Below, piece after piece: positions 43,615 through 53,293 of a stretch of 64,000 bases of DNA (position 1 is its first letter; every line of letters begins with the position of its first letter). The stretch is taken from positions 1 through 64,000 of the forward strand of contig SVEL01000014.1 in assembly GCA_015057425.1 (NCBI GenBank). The letters run 5' to 3'. Position numbers and translations under genes: made by a program. The DNA is from Lachnospiraceae bacterium (GTDB lineage Bacteria; Bacillota; Clostridia; Lachnospirales; Lachnospiraceae). Under the pieces are notes generated by a model. The model was not told where the DNA came from, made no database searches, and saw only the letters and a list, made by a program, of their open reading frames with translations.

Positions 43615-45169
43615 ATATGCCTCCGGAGCACTTTCACATTTTGCCGCATCAGTCATCCTTCCATTGTTGCTAATTTTTTCAATGGTATGTGAATCTGCCC
43701 GGATTGCAAACCAAAAAGCTGTATTTTCATCTGCTTTATACTTAAGCTCATTTTCGGCATTATCCTCATACTGTAAAGAGGTGCACAGTGACTACGGACT
43801 GTTTCTTCTGCAAATGGACGAAAAAGAACTTTCTGATGAAATCAGCTTATATCTTAATAAGAACCTGATGACATGCTCTGATTTGTCTTCCGCTTATAAC
43901 TCCTTCTACCGGCCCGAAAGCCTTTCTTACCAAATAGACAATCTTACATATATAACCGATTGTGACGGACAACTTTTTGCAAGAAGTGTCATCAATTACA
44001 GTAAAGATACTTTGATTCCGCATATTTCCGAACTGATTTTGTCAGAGATGTGTCAAAACATCAATACAATTAATGAGAATCCGAAAGTTTTTACGGAATT
44101 TGAAGATTTGAAGCTGTCAGACCTTGAGGAAAATGATGTTTCATCTGTTTGGGATAAATTACTGTCAGGTTTTGATAACAGTACCAAAGATAACTTTAAG
44201 GATATACTACAGGAAACAAATCCATCTTTTCGGGATGTCTCACTGTCCATAGACAAACTTTTTGATACAATGATTACGATTTTTTCGTCATCTTTACTAT
44301 CGCTTATAGTAAATGATCCTACCAATTTATCGCAGCTTACAATCAGCAGTGAACATTTACCGTCTGAGACTGTAATGCATTCTGAAAATGACCCGGCTGA
44401 CAATACGGGGTTCGATTCGTTGAAGCCTTTATCCGGAAGTACCATCTCAGAAACATCCGACAAACTTTTTTATACCATCTATCTTGGAGACAAGTTTCCA
44501 TGTTTTACGGATTATCCTGAAACGTCAACTGATTCTCTGCCACTTCTTTATCAGCTTGAGTATATTCTTTGTGGCGAAAGTAAGGACGTATATAATCTGC
44601 TTGTGACAGCCACCGCTATGGTTATGATTCGCGCTTCCTGCAATCTTTTATATCTTTTTACCGATTCAGATAAATTATCAGACGCTAAATCGGCTGCGGA
44701 AAAGATGGCTGCCGGACTTGCTTCTTTTCCCGGTATAGTTGAAATATTAACCTTTTTTATTCTGACAGTCTGGGCTATTGCCGAAGGTGTTATTGACTGT
44801 AGAGACCTTTTAGACAATAAAAAAGTTGCTTTGGTAAAATCTCCCCATACATGGACTTTAGATATAGAAAATATAGGTTCTCTGCTTGTTACTAAGTCCA
44901 AAAACCCCGGAGATTCCGGTCTTACTTACAAGGAATATCTTCTTGCATTACTTGCTCTGCAAAATGACACAACAACTTACTTTAACACCATGGATATGAT
45001 ACAAGTAACTACTGCACAAAAGTATGGTTGCCGTTTTATTATAAAAGACTGCTTATATGGTTTTAGCGGCACTCTTAAAACGGAAAACACACATATCTTC
45101 AATTTTATAGGCAATTCTTTTATGAACAAACAATACTCTGTAACCAATACACTGACACTAACTTATTGA
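43592..45169 (+). CDS. DUF5702-like Tad-associated protein
   Basis: 525 residues. The N-terminal hydrophobic helix (GALSHFAASVILPLLLIFSMVCESARI) resembles TadE/TadG-type pseudopilins. A long, acidic, mostly extracytoplasmic region (about 45-330) follows, then hydrophobic segments at about 335-400 and a C-terminal domain. Position within the Tad operon and this architecture match DUF5702 proteins. Function is presumably pseudopilin-like; exact role unknown. Confidence 0.75.
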   Translation: MNRSVTFKYASGALSHFAASVILPLLLIFSMVCESARIANQKAVFSSALYLSSFSALSSYCKEVHSDYGLFLLQMDEKELSDEISLYLNKNLMTCSDLSSAYNSFYRPESLSYQIDNLTYITDCDGQLFARSVINYSKDTLIPHISELILSEMCQNINTINENPKVFTEFEDLKLSDLEENDVSSVWDKLLSGFDNSTKDNFKDILQETNPSFRDVSLSIDKLFDTMITIFSSSLLSLIVNDPTNLSQLTISSEHLPSETVMHSENDPADNTGFDSLKPLSGSTISETSDKLFYTIYLGDKFPCFTDYPETSTDSLPLLYQLEYILCGESKDVYNLLVTATAMVMIRASCNLLYLFTDSDKLSDAKSAAEKMAAGLASFPGIVEILTFFILTVWAIAEGVIDCRDLLDNKKVALVKSPHTWTLDIENIGSLLVTKSKNPGDSGLTYKEYLLALLALQNDTTTYFNTMDMIQVTTAQKYGCRFIIKDCLYGFSGTLKTENTHIFNFIGNSFMNKQYSVTNTLTLTY

Positions 45170-45180
45170 CGGAGGCAGAT

Positions 45181-46029
45181 ATGAATGCCCTTTTTCCCTT
45201 ATACATAAAACTTCTTAATAAATATAAAGTATCCCTATATCCTGATAATAAAAGGGCATTTTTATCTGTCTCTGTTGCAGGTTCTTTGTCCATTGAAGCT
45301 TCTATGGTATTGCCTCTGTTTATGTTCTTTATGCTTGTTATTTGTTCACCTCTTTTCATAATGAATAAAGAACTTGTTCTTCGTGAGAAAATGTTAGAAA
45401 CATCTTTAAAAATGAGTGAATTTTTCTACATAACAGAGAATGTGAGCAGTATGGATTTTGCAAAATCTCATCCTGACATTTACTCTGCTGCAGTAAAAGG
45501 GATTTCCGTTGTATATGCTTACACCAATCTTCCCTCGGATGTTTCTGCCAAGCTGTCAACAGTATCTGCAGATAAAAAGATAATTGACCTGATTGCAGAT
45601 TATAAGACCGATATACACTATCCATTTTCAGTTCCGTCACTTCATTTTATACAACGTTGTTATGTAAGAGGTTTTTGTGGTGCACAGATTAAAAAATCCG
45701 ATTACGAAAATATTACGGTATATGTTACTAAATATGGAACTGCTTACCACAAAGATACAAATTGTTCTTACCTATATGGCGCAAACCGGGTAGAAACCTC
45801 TATTTCTTATGATAATTTATTTGCTGACATAACCTATATGAATCAGTCTTACGCTGCCTGCAATTTATGTATTCCTACTACAATGGATAATATAAACTTT
45901 GTTTATCTGACCATAGGGGCGTATTCCTATCACTACAGCCTGTCCTGTCCCATATTTAAAAGAACAATCTATGCAGTTCGACTGGCGGATATAACCGGTG
46001 AATATTCTCCCTGCATTTTATGTTACTAA
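45181..46029 (+). CDS. TadE-like pseudopilin with C-terminal Cys/His domain
   Basis: About 282 residues. A TadE-type helix (GSLSIEASMVLPLFMFFMLV) at about 35-58. The C-terminal part (about 185-282) has YGTAYHKDTNCSYLYG, AACNLC, YSLSCPIFKRT and SPCILCY, resembling the small Cys-rich domain (YHxxxC.yl...C..C) found at the end of many secreted Gram-positive proteins and probably a metal site. A TTG 15 bp upstream opens the frame; GGAGG before the ATG at 45181 decides the start. Confidence 0.8.
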   Translation: MNALFPLYIKLLNKYKVSLYPDNKRAFLSVSVAGSLSIEASMVLPLFMFFMLVICSPLFIMNKELVLREKMLETSLKMSEFFYITENVSSMDFAKSHPDIYSAAVKGISVVYAYTNLPSDVSAKLSTVSADKKIIDLIADYKTDIHYPFSVPSLHFIQRCYVRGFCGAQIKKSDYENITVYVTKYGTAYHKDTNCSYLYGANRVETSISYDNLFADITYMNQSYAACNLCIPTTMDNINFVYLTIGAYSYHYSLSCPIFKRTIYAVRLADITGEYSPCILCY

Positions 46030-46047
46030 GATTAGAAGAGGATTTAT

Positions 46048-46464
46048 ATGAAACTTTTATTACTATTATTTCTTATTATTTGTTCAGTTACAGATATTAA
46101 GTACAAAAAAATATCGCTTTGGCTGTCTGCCTTTTTTGTCATTATCGGATTGCTGTTCCGGACTTTTTCGGATTATACCTTTTATGACACATTAGTATCT
46201 GTTGCTCCCGGCATTTTTCTGATACTTTTAGGTGTCTTATGCCCTTCCCACATCGGACTTGGTGACGGCATTATGATTTTGGCCTGTGGTTGCACGCTTA
46301 GCCTTTTTGATACTTTATTTATAATATTTACATCATGTGTCTTAAGCATTGTATATTTCTTTTCTTACAGACTAATAAAAAAAGCAAAATGTGCATCTGT
46401 TGCCTTTGCACCGTTCCTTCTTACGGGATACATTTTATTACTGATAACCGGGAGGTTTCTATGA
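46048..46464 (+). CDS. tadV: A24-family prepilin peptidase (TadV/CpaA-like)
   Basis: 138 residues with about five transmembrane helices. The two catalytic aspartates are D16 in SVTDIKYKKI and D73 in the GxGD motif IGLGDGIM. It should process the Flp1 pilin and the TadE-like proteins of this operon. GAAGAGGATTTAT precedes the ATG. Confidence 0.93.
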   Translation: MKLLLLLFLIICSVTDIKYKKISLWLSAFFVIIGLLFRTFSDYTFYDTLVSVAPGIFLILLGVLCPSHIGLGDGIMILACGCTLSLFDTLFIIFTSCVLSIVYFFSYRLIKKAKCASVAFAPFLLTGYILLLITGRFL

Positions 46465-46913
46465 ACAGAAAAACTTTTATTTCCCTTGTAACTTACGGAT
46501 ATTCCGGCTCCTTTACCATTGAAGCTGCCGTTATTTATCCTTTGACAATACTACTTATTTTTTCGTTTATATTTTTATCTTTCTTCATTCACGATAAGAT
46601 TATTGCACATTCCGGACTTATGACGGGAATATATTCGGGTAGTATTTCCCTATCCGCACCGCCTAATACAAACCATATCTCTGATTATGTTTCATACGTA
46701 TCAGATAATCATTCAATTATGAAATATACTTTTTCATTTAAAAGCTCAGATATTCAAGGGCTGTCTTATGAAACTGACTGTATCCACAGCAACACTTTTA
46801 TTCCATACATAGACACATTCAGTAAGGCTTCCGCGTCGTTAGGTGGCGGAAATATCTGCAGAAGAGTGAATTTATACCATTCATTATATTTATTATCAAA
46901 AGGAGACAACTAA
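46461..46913 (+). CDS. TadE-like pseudopilin
   Basis: About 150 residues. GSFTIEAAVIYPLTILLIFSF is a TadE-type helix with the conserved Glu and Pro; a short extracytoplasmic domain follows. The open frame begins 42 codons earlier within tadV, but GGGAGG 5 nt before the ATG at 46461, and a 4-bp overlap with tadV (ATGA), fix the start. Confidence 0.85.
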   Translation: MNRKTFISLVTYGYSGSFTIEAAVIYPLTILLIFSFIFLSFFIHDKIIAHSGLMTGIYSGSISLSAPPNTNHISDYVSYVSDNHSIMKYTFSFKSSDIQGLSYETDCIHSNTFIPYIDTFSKASASLGGGNICRRVNLYHSLYLLSKGDN

Positions 46914-46914
46914 A

Positions 46915-48177
46915 ATGAATTTTTACCATTCCAATGATATTAACCATTATTATCTGCATATTTCAGGAGATGGTACCGGAGATGAAACTATAGATTTCCG
47001 TGCCAAGATGCTTCTTCACAATAATCTTGACGGATTTGTTCCGATGAAAGTAACTTATATAGACAATAAACCTGAGTTTTCTTATGATATAACAGGTCTG
47101 TCTGCTATTGAAAACTTCTGTTCAAAAAACACAATTACCGAAGAAATATTTATCTCTATGATGCAATCTTTGATTGACATACTTGTATTATCCGATAAAT
47201 ATCTTCTCAACACTGATTGTTTTTTATTTTCGCCTGAACAATTATATATTGATCCCATAACTTATAAGCTGTTTATCTGTTATTGTCCTATAAGTTATGT
47301 AAACCTAAAGGATTGTTTTCACAACTTAATCTGTTATATGTTAGGATATATAGACTATAATAACAACCCTTTCACAGAAGCAGTTTACAGAATACAAAAT
47401 GATTGTACCAGACCGGAGCTTACTATCAAAACTATTATTGAAACCAATATTACCACTCTTTCTCTGCTTAATGATGATGCTGACCGGTCGGATAATTGTA
47501 TAAACCCGGAGTTGCCTGTACAGCAATCACTAAAACCATGTAAAATAAACAAACATCTGATTGATGATTTTGAAAAGAAACGACTGAACTTCCGCCTTAT
47601 TTTTCCATATATTAAGTTATCTGCCGGAAGTCTTATCATTTATATTATATTAATCTTTCTCCAGATTAAATTTCATCTTTTATCACCGATTATGATAATC
47701 CTTCTAATTCCGGTGTTTATGGGAATTTTAGGCTACAGCGCATATAAGATTATAAAACTGCGTGAAAAATACTATGATGCTCCTATTTTAAAAGAGCTGA
47801 TAACCAAACAAAATATCAATGAAATGGCAAATGCAATTGCAGAAGAAAAGAAAAGTGAAATAGTTATCCCGGCGGAAGGAAAATATACTCTTATATCTTT
47901 CGACCCCATCCATTATGATAACATCTATATAGATGATTTTCCTTTTACTATAGGCAAAATTTCCGGACAATGTAACGGATTTGTATTTTCACCTTCCGTA
48001 AGCCGTGTTCATGCAAGAATCACTTTGGCAGATGATACCTTTTATATACAGGACCTGCACTCAACCTCCGGAACGTTCTTAAACGGGAAAAGGTTAAACT
48101 CTGACACCTTGTATCCACTTTCCTTCGGAGATACGGTTGCTTTTTCCACAATAAAATTTACATTTAACCCTTCTTGA
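46915..48177 (+). CDS. DUF6382/FHA-domain protein of the Tad operon
   Basis: 420 residues. The N-terminal domain (about 1-185) matches DUF6382 in style (LLHNNLDGFVPMKVTYIDNKPEFSYDITG). Two adjacent transmembrane helices lie at about 235-285. The C-terminus is an FHA domain (about 320-420; FTIGKISGQCNGFVFSPSVSRVHARI, STSGTFLNGKRL), which binds phosphothreonine. A Ser/Thr kinase input to pilus assembly is implied, but no kinase is in this window. Last gene of the operon; AAAGGAGAC precedes the ATG. Confidence 0.85.
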   Translation: MNFYHSNDINHYYLHISGDGTGDETIDFRAKMLLHNNLDGFVPMKVTYIDNKPEFSYDITGLSAIENFCSKNTITEEIFISMMQSLIDILVLSDKYLLNTDCFLFSPEQLYIDPITYKLFICYCPISYVNLKDCFHNLICYMLGYIDYNNNPFTEAVYRIQNDCTRPELTIKTIIETNITTLSLLNDDADRSDNCINPELPVQQSLKPCKINKHLIDDFEKKRLNFRLIFPYIKLSAGSLIIYIILIFLQIKFHLLSPIMIILLIPVFMGILGYSAYKIIKLREKYYDAPILKELITKQNINEMANAIAEEKKSEIVIPAEGKYTLISFDPIHYDNIYIDDFPFTIGKISGQCNGFVFSPSVSRVHARITLADDTFYIQDLHSTSGTFLNGKRLNSDTLYPLSFGDTVAFSTIKFTFNPS

Positions 48178-48233
48178 CACCTTTTTGTAATAATGTTAAT
48201 GTTACTATATTATGAAAAGAAGGACTAAATGTT

Positions 48234-48872
48234 ATGGATTACGATAATTATGAAGATAACTACATAGAAAATTCACGCAAAATACCATTTGTCACTGTAA
48301 CAATCCTTGGGATTAATTTGCTCGTTTACATTGTTCTTGAATTTATAGGCAGTACCCTTGATTCTGAATTTATGGTTTCATGTGGTGCTCTTACAAGCTA
48401 TAAAGTGATTTATGAAGGTGAATATCACCGTCTTTTAACTTCATTTTTTCTTCATTTCGGGCCTGAGCATATTTTTAATAATATGTTGTCTCTCTTTCTC
48501 ATAGGTGGTGAAACCGAAAAGCATATTGGGCATATAAAGTTTGCAATCATTTACTTTGCCGCAGGTTTAAGTTCATCAATTGTTTCGTTGATTATGCACT
48601 TTATATATGAACCTTATATTATATCTGCCGGGGCTTCCGGTGCCATTATGGGTATAGGTGGTGCCCTTGTTGTAATTTTACTGACAAACCGTGTGAAGAT
48701 AGACAAAAATCGCGGCATACGTTTCCTTATATTCCTTGGTTTAAGCATTCTAAGCGGATTTACCAGTTCAACTGTTGACAATGCCGGTCACATTGGCGGA
48801 CTTTTTGCAGGGCTTATTATTATGTTGCTTTTTACCTTGTTTTCATATATAAGGAAAAAACTATCCCATTAA
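48234..48872 (+). CDS. rhomboid-family intramembrane serine protease
   Basis: 212 residues with six transmembrane helices. Catalytic Ser lies in SAGASGAIMG and catalytic His in NAGHIGGLFAG; HFGPEHIFNNMLSLF carries the conserved loop and helix-2 His/Asn. Substrate unknown. It begins 56 bp after the FHA gene, with AT-rich DNA containing a possible TATTATG -10, so it may have its own promoter or read through from the Tad operon. Confidence 0.92.
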   Translation: MDYDNYEDNYIENSRKIPFVTVTILGINLLVYIVLEFIGSTLDSEFMVSCGALTSYKVIYEGEYHRLLTSFFLHFGPEHIFNNMLSLFLIGGETEKHIGHIKFAIIYFAAGLSSSIVSLIMHFIYEPYIISAGASGAIMGIGGALVVILLTNRVKIDKNRGIRFLIFLGLSILSGFTSSTVDNAGHIGGLFAGLIIMLLFTLFSYIRKKLSH

Positions 48873-48990
48873 TCGTTATTTGTTTATTGCATATATAACG
48901 GAATTATATTAAAATACATTTATGGATGATATATTTTGAATATACAGGCTGTAAATACTGCGTATATACGCATCAGAATGGAGTTTTACA

Positions 48991-49986
48991 ATGAATATTA
49001 ATATTTACTATGGCGGTCGTGGAGTTATCGAAGATCCGACACTCTATGTACTTAAGAAAATTGAAAGTGTTTTTGAAGAAATTCATGTTAAATTTACCAG
49101 ATATAATCTTTACGATATGAAGAACACCATTACAACTCTTCCTCAGACATTTAAAGATGCCGATGGCATTATTCTTGCTGACAGTGTTGAATGGTTAGGG
49201 CTTGGCGGATATATGCACCAGTTTCTTGATGCATGTTGGTTATATGGTGATAAGACCAAGATAAGCAACTTATATATGGCTCCTGTTGTGGTATCTACAT
49301 CTTATGGTGAAAAGGATGCAATACATACGTTGGAAAAAGCCTGGGAAGTTTTGGGCGGTAAGTTATGCGATGGTTTATGTTGCTATGTTGAAGACCCACT
49401 CGACTTTGAGATGAACACTGTGTATGGTGAAAACATTGAAAAGATTGCTGAAAATATATACAGAACTATTTCCCAGAAGAGAACCAAGCTTCCTTCAAGT
49501 AATACAGCTTTAAAGCAGTCACTTATTAAGAATTCTTTGGAACTTACTCCACAGGAAAGCGAACAGCTTTCAAAGTATGTTTCTGATGATATATATGTTA
49601 AGCAGCAGAAAGAAGATATTGAAGAGCTTGCATCTAAGTTTAAGCTTATGTTAAGTGCTCAGGGTGACAATGTTGATGACGAAGTTCTTTCCTCATTTAC
49701 AACACACTTTGTTCCACAGAAGGACTTTAAAGCATCATACTTATTTACAATTGAAGACAAGAAAAATTACCTTTATATTGAAGTTGATAATGACTCACTT
49801 CAGTGCAGATATGAAAAACGTAACGACGCAGATGTTATAGCAAAGATTTCCTACGAAAAGCTCATAAGCATTACACGCGGAAGAATAACCTTCCAGCGTG
49901 CATTTATGACCGGCGAGATGACTGCCAAAGGAAACTTCAAAACTCTTCGTATGTTAGACCAGGCATTCAGTTTTGCCGGCAACTAA
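48991..49986 (+). CDS. flavodoxin-like plus SCP2-like two-domain protein
   Basis: 331 residues. The N-terminal ~165 residues (INIYYGGRGVIEDPTLYVLKKIES, ADGIILADSVEWLGLGGYMHQFLD, APVVVSTSYGEKD) resemble an NAD(P)H-dependent FMN reductase. The C-terminal ~100 residues (YLYIEVDNDSLQCRYEKRNDADVIAKISYEKLISITRGRITFQRAFMTGEMTAKGNF) match the SCP2 sterol-carrier fold, which binds lipophilic molecules. A helical linker joins them. AGAATGGAG precedes the ATG. The 3' end overlaps the convergent kinase gene by 33 bp. Confidence 0.75.
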   Translation: MNINIYYGGRGVIEDPTLYVLKKIESVFEEIHVKFTRYNLYDMKNTITTLPQTFKDADGIILADSVEWLGLGGYMHQFLDACWLYGDKTKISNLYMAPVVVSTSYGEKDAIHTLEKAWEVLGGKLCDGLCCYVEDPLDFEMNTVYGENIEKIAENIYRTISQKRTKLPSSNTALKQSLIKNSLELTPQESEQLSKYVSDDIYVKQQKEDIEELASKFKLMLSAQGDNVDDEVLSSFTTHFVPQKDFKASYLFTIEDKKNYLYIEVDNDSLQCRYEKRNDADVIAKISYEKLISITRGRITFQRAFMTGEMTAKGNFKTLRMLDQAFSFAGN

Positions 49987-50637
49987 GTTAATCGGTAATG
50001 AAATTTCAAAAGTTGTGCCCGTTCCCAATTCGGACACAACTTTTATTTTGCCATTGTGGATATCTACAACTTCTTTCACAATGGCAAGACCTATTCCTGT
50101 CCCATCCTTTTTATGTGTAACAAAGGGTTCAAATATATTGTTCAAATCGGCCGGTTCTATTCCACACCCATTATCTGTAACGGAAATCAATATATCGTTA
50201 TCTTTTCGTGCCAACATTATATGTATTTTTCCTTCCTTATCTGTCCCGCCTATAGCTTCAGCGCCGTTTTTGATAAGATTTATGAGCATTTGCCTTACTT
50301 TCAGCAAATCACATTTAACCATATATATTTCATCCTGATTTTCCTTTTCCATAGTAATTTTTGTATCTCTTACCCATTCCGTCCCCAATGACGACTCTAT
50401 AACTCCTGTAATAAGTTTCTCAATATCTATAAATTCTTTATTTACTTCGTCGCGCTTATTAAAAAAAGACATGTCCGCCAAAAGGTTTTCCATATATCCA
50501 AGTTCACTAATAACATTATCAAAATATTTTGTTTCACTTACCTGAGGACATTCACTTTTAAGAACATTTAATGAACATCGTACGATGGTCATTGCATTTC
50601 CCATTTCATGACGTATTTTACTTAATAATATATCCAT
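49954..50637 (-). CDS. soluble histidine kinase without sensor domain
   Basis: 227 residues. The H-box is IRHEMGNAMTIV near the N-terminus, followed by the N-box (QMLINLIKNGAEAI), G1 (VTDNGCGIEPADL), the F-box (FEPFVTHKKDGTG) and G2 (GIGLAIVKEV). There is no transmembrane or PAS domain, so it is cytoplasmic and must receive its signal from a partner. No response regulator is adjacent. The 3' end overlaps the flavodoxin/SCP2 gene. Confidence 0.9.
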   Translation of the reverse strand: MDILLSKIRHEMGNAMTIVRCSLNVLKSECPQVSETKYFDNVISELGYMENLLADMSFFNKRDEVNKEFIDIEKLITGVIESSLGTEWVRDTKITMEKENQDEIYMVKCDLLKVRQMLINLIKNGAEAIGGTDKEGKIHIMLARKDNDILISVTDNGCGIEPADLNNIFEPFVTHKKDGTGIGLAIVKEVVDIHNGKIKVVSELGTGTTFEISLPINLVAGKTECLV

Positions 50638-50893
50638 TTCTTATACCCCTTTTCTAAAAAATATGACATAATTCCTTTTTTTCCGAAATTATAGCTTTAT
50701 ATTATCCGTATAAACCGGTTACGTCAATTTAATCTCATCGTATTATTTCGACATTTTCCGGCAATTCATCTGCTGGACACCATTTGCCGTCTGTGCTATA
50801 CTTGCTGTATACCGGCTGTGTACATATGGAGAAGTGGCCTATGTAATACCGTGCAATAAATAATTTTGAATCCACTTCAGAACGGAGAGTTAT

Positions 50894-51313
50894 ATGAAAA
50901 AAGATGACTGTATTTTTTGTAAACTTGCATTTGGAGACATTCCAACTAATACAATATATGAAGACGATTATTTCAGAGTTATTCTTGATGCAGCTCCTGC
51001 CACAAAAGGTCATGCACTTATCCTTCCAAAAGGACATTTTGCAAATTTATATGAATTAGATGATGAATATGCTGCAAAGATTATGCCTTTGGCAAAGAAG
51101 CTTATCACTGAACTTACAGATATATTAAAATGTGATGGATACAACATCATCCAAAACAATGGTGAAGTTGCAGGACAGACTGTATTCCATTATCATCTTC
51201 ACCTAATTCCGCGATACATCGGTGACAATGCCGGCTTAACTTTTAATTCCGGCAAACCTGACGACGAATTTAATAAAATGTTAGTTGAAAAAATGGCAGA
51301 AAGGTTTAATTAA
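50894..51313 (+). CDS. HIT-family nucleotide hydrolase
   Basis: 139 residues. The histidine triad is HYHLHLIPR; the zinc-ligand-like CIFCKLAFGDIPTNTIYED is typical of Hint/HinT-type proteins. It probably hydrolyses nucleotide phosphoramidates or similar. AACGGAGAG precedes the ATG. It is followed by murG after only 2 bp, so the two form an operon. Confidence 0.94.
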   Translation: MKKDDCIFCKLAFGDIPTNTIYEDDYFRVILDAAPATKGHALILPKGHFANLYELDDEYAAKIMPLAKKLITELTDILKCDGYNIIQNNGEVAGQTVFHYHLHLIPRYIGDNAGLTFNSGKPDDEFNKMLVEKMAERFN

Positions 51314-51315
51314 TC

Positions 51316-52383
51316 ATGAGCAAGAAAATCCTTATGACCGGTGGCGGAACTGCCGGACATGTTACACCTAACATAGCTCTTTTCCCATATCTTAAAGATG
51401 CGGGATATGATATTTTGTATGTTGGTTCATATGACGGAATCGAAAAGAAACTGATAGAAGAGCAAAACATAGCATATAAAGGTATTTCATCAGGTAAATT
51501 AAGAAGATATTTTTCCATGAAAAACTTTACTGACCCGTTCCGTGTACTTAAAGGTTTCTCAGAAGCAAAAAAAATTATCGGCGAATATAAGCCCGACGTA
51601 ATATTTTCAAAAGGCGGCTTCGTAAGTGTTCCTGTTGTATTTGCTGCAAAGAAATATAACGTTCCTACGATTATCCACGAATCAGACATTACTCCGGGAC
51701 TTGCCAACAAACTGTCTATACCCAAGGCAGTTAAAGTCTGTCACAACTTTCCTGAGACAGCATCTTATCTTCCTGCAGACAAATCCGTATTAAGCGGCTG
51801 TCCTATAAGAGATGAGTTATTATCAGGTGACCCTGTCGCAGGACTTAACTTCTGCGGTTTTACCCCTGATAAGCCTGTAATAATGGTAATCGGCGGAAGT
51901 CTTGGCGCCTTAGCTGTTAACAATATGGTCAGAAAGGCACTTCCTGAACTTTTAAAGAAATATCAGTTGGTTCATCTGTGCGGAAAAGGAAAACTTGATG
52001 CTTCTTATTCGGATTTGAAGGGTTATATTCAGTTTGAATATATAGAAAAAGAGCTTAAAGACCTCTTTGCTATGGCAGATATAGTTATTTCACGTGCAGG
52101 TGCCAATGCAATATGTGAACTTCAGGCACTTAAAAAGCCAAATATTCTCATCCCTCTTCCGTCTTCTTCAAGCAGAGGAGACCAGGCTTTAAATGCTGCT
52201 TCCTTTGAAAAGCAGGGTTTCAGTGTCGTTCTTCAAGAGGAAACTTTGACAAAAGAGATACTTATAAATGAAGTAAATAAACTTTATGATAACAGACAGA
52301 CTTATATAAATAGTATGAATAATGCTGCTCAGACTAATGCTATAAAGACTATTGTCGATTTGATTAAAGAGTATACGAAATAG
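51316..52383 (+). CDS. murG: UDP-GlcNAc:undecaprenyl-pyrophosphoryl-MurNAc-pentapeptide transferase
   Basis: 355 residues. It makes lipid II from lipid I on the inner face of the membrane. The N-terminal glycine loop is GGGTAGHVTPN; the acceptor region is SKGGFVSVPVVFAA...IIHESDITPGLANK; the donor site is seen in SRAGANAICELQALKKPNILIPLP and SSSRGDQALNA. It lies outside any division/cell-wall cluster, next to a HIT gene. AGAAAGG lies 11 nt before the ATG. Confidence 0.96.
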   Translation: MSKKILMTGGGTAGHVTPNIALFPYLKDAGYDILYVGSYDGIEKKLIEEQNIAYKGISSGKLRRYFSMKNFTDPFRVLKGFSEAKKIIGEYKPDVIFSKGGFVSVPVVFAAKKYNVPTIIHESDITPGLANKLSIPKAVKVCHNFPETASYLPADKSVLSGCPIRDELLSGDPVAGLNFCGFTPDKPVIMVIGGSLGALAVNNMVRKALPELLKKYQLVHLCGKGKLDASYSDLKGYIQFEYIEKELKDLFAMADIVISRAGANAICELQALKKPNILIPLPSSSSRGDQALNAASFEKQGFSVVLQEETLTKEILINEVNKLYDNRQTYINSMNNAAQTNAIKTIVDLIKEYTK

Positions 52384-52415
52384 AAGAAGGTAGGGGAAAT
52401 TCCCCTACCTTCTTC
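52383..52415 (+). terminator. terminator hairpin after murG
   Basis: GAAGAAGGTAGGGGA (52383-52397) and TCCCCTACCTTCTTC (52401-52415) form a perfect 15-bp stem with a 3-nt loop, starting in the stop codon. The following sequence has only a short T-run. Confidence 0.8.
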
Positions 52416-52469
52416 AGCTTTTCCATCGTCGCCAATGAATATGGCATAATACCACTCCCTGTGTACTAT

Positions 52470-52748
52470 CTACATTACAGTAAATAACACCGCTGCAACT
52501 ATCGGCAAAATCAGGCTGACTGCCAGCAGACTCTTAGTCACTATTATCAAAGTCTTTACTTTACTCAAAAAAGCAAATGTGCTTAAGGCAATGACTAACA
52601 CCATATATCCACATAATATGTATATGGAAAATGCATGGGCAATTTCTATTATATATCGACCACATACGACCATAGCACAAAAAGAAATTATATAAGTAAT
52701 AATCCACGTTATTTCCTTTAATATCAGGTTACTATTTCTCTCTTTCAT
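52470..52748 (-). CDS. small membrane protein
   Basis: 92 residues with three predicted transmembrane helices (about 10-32, 37-60 and 65-90). Family not recognised. GGAGG lies 9 nt before the ATG. It is 21 bp downstream of another small membrane protein gene, so they are probably co-expressed and may form a pair. Confidence 0.6.
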   Translation of the reverse strand: MKERNSNLILKEITWIITYIISFCAMVVCGRYIIEIAHAFSIYILCGYMVLVIALSTFAFLSKVKTLIIVTKSLLAVSLILPIVAAVLFTVM

Positions 52749-52769
52749 TTTCTCATACCTCCTTCGTCA

Positions 52770-53105
52770 CTATCCCACATGGAACCAACCTGTTAATATA
52801 CCATGCGCAAATATGCATAAAAGGTATATCGGTATAAAGAAACTGCCGAAAAGAAGTACCCTTGCAACTTTTCGAATATCCTTTTTTAGTTTCACAAAGC
52901 TAAGTACAGCCAGTACAATTACAGCCAATACATATACTATCATCACCGCAAGACCATGATATAAGTAACAAAATATCATCATTGGGTAAATAAAGGCTAA
53001 GCATATGATTGCCACTGTTCCCATAATCCCTAAAAATACTGCTTGCAAAATTTCTAACGTTAATTTATCGTCTTTACCAATAACTTTTTCTATAAATCTG
53101 TCCAT
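52770..53105 (-). CDS. small membrane protein
   Basis: 111 residues with three hydrophobic helices (about 20-45, 50-70 and 82-103) joined by a basic loop (VKLKKDIRKVARV). Not recognised. A strong GGAGGAGG site precedes the ATG by 5 nt. First of a two-gene run. Confidence 0.6.
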   Translation of the reverse strand: MDRFIEKVIGKDDKLTLEILQAVFLGIMGTVAIICLAFIYPMMIFCYLYHGLAVMIVYVLAVIVLAVLSFVKLKKDIRKVARVLLFGSFFIPIYLLCIFAHGILTGWFHVG

Positions 53106-53293
53106 ACGTACCTCCTCCTGTTAGAATTATATATTTTTGCTACTTCCTTATTATAAATGGTAAATATTACAAATATAATCCTAATTGATTTACATTTATA
53201 TTAGTTTTTAGTTACATTTTAATAACGCCTGAAGTTAGAGCAAAATCTAACTTTGTGAAGCCACTTCACTTACAACCCTTTAGGTTTTTACTA

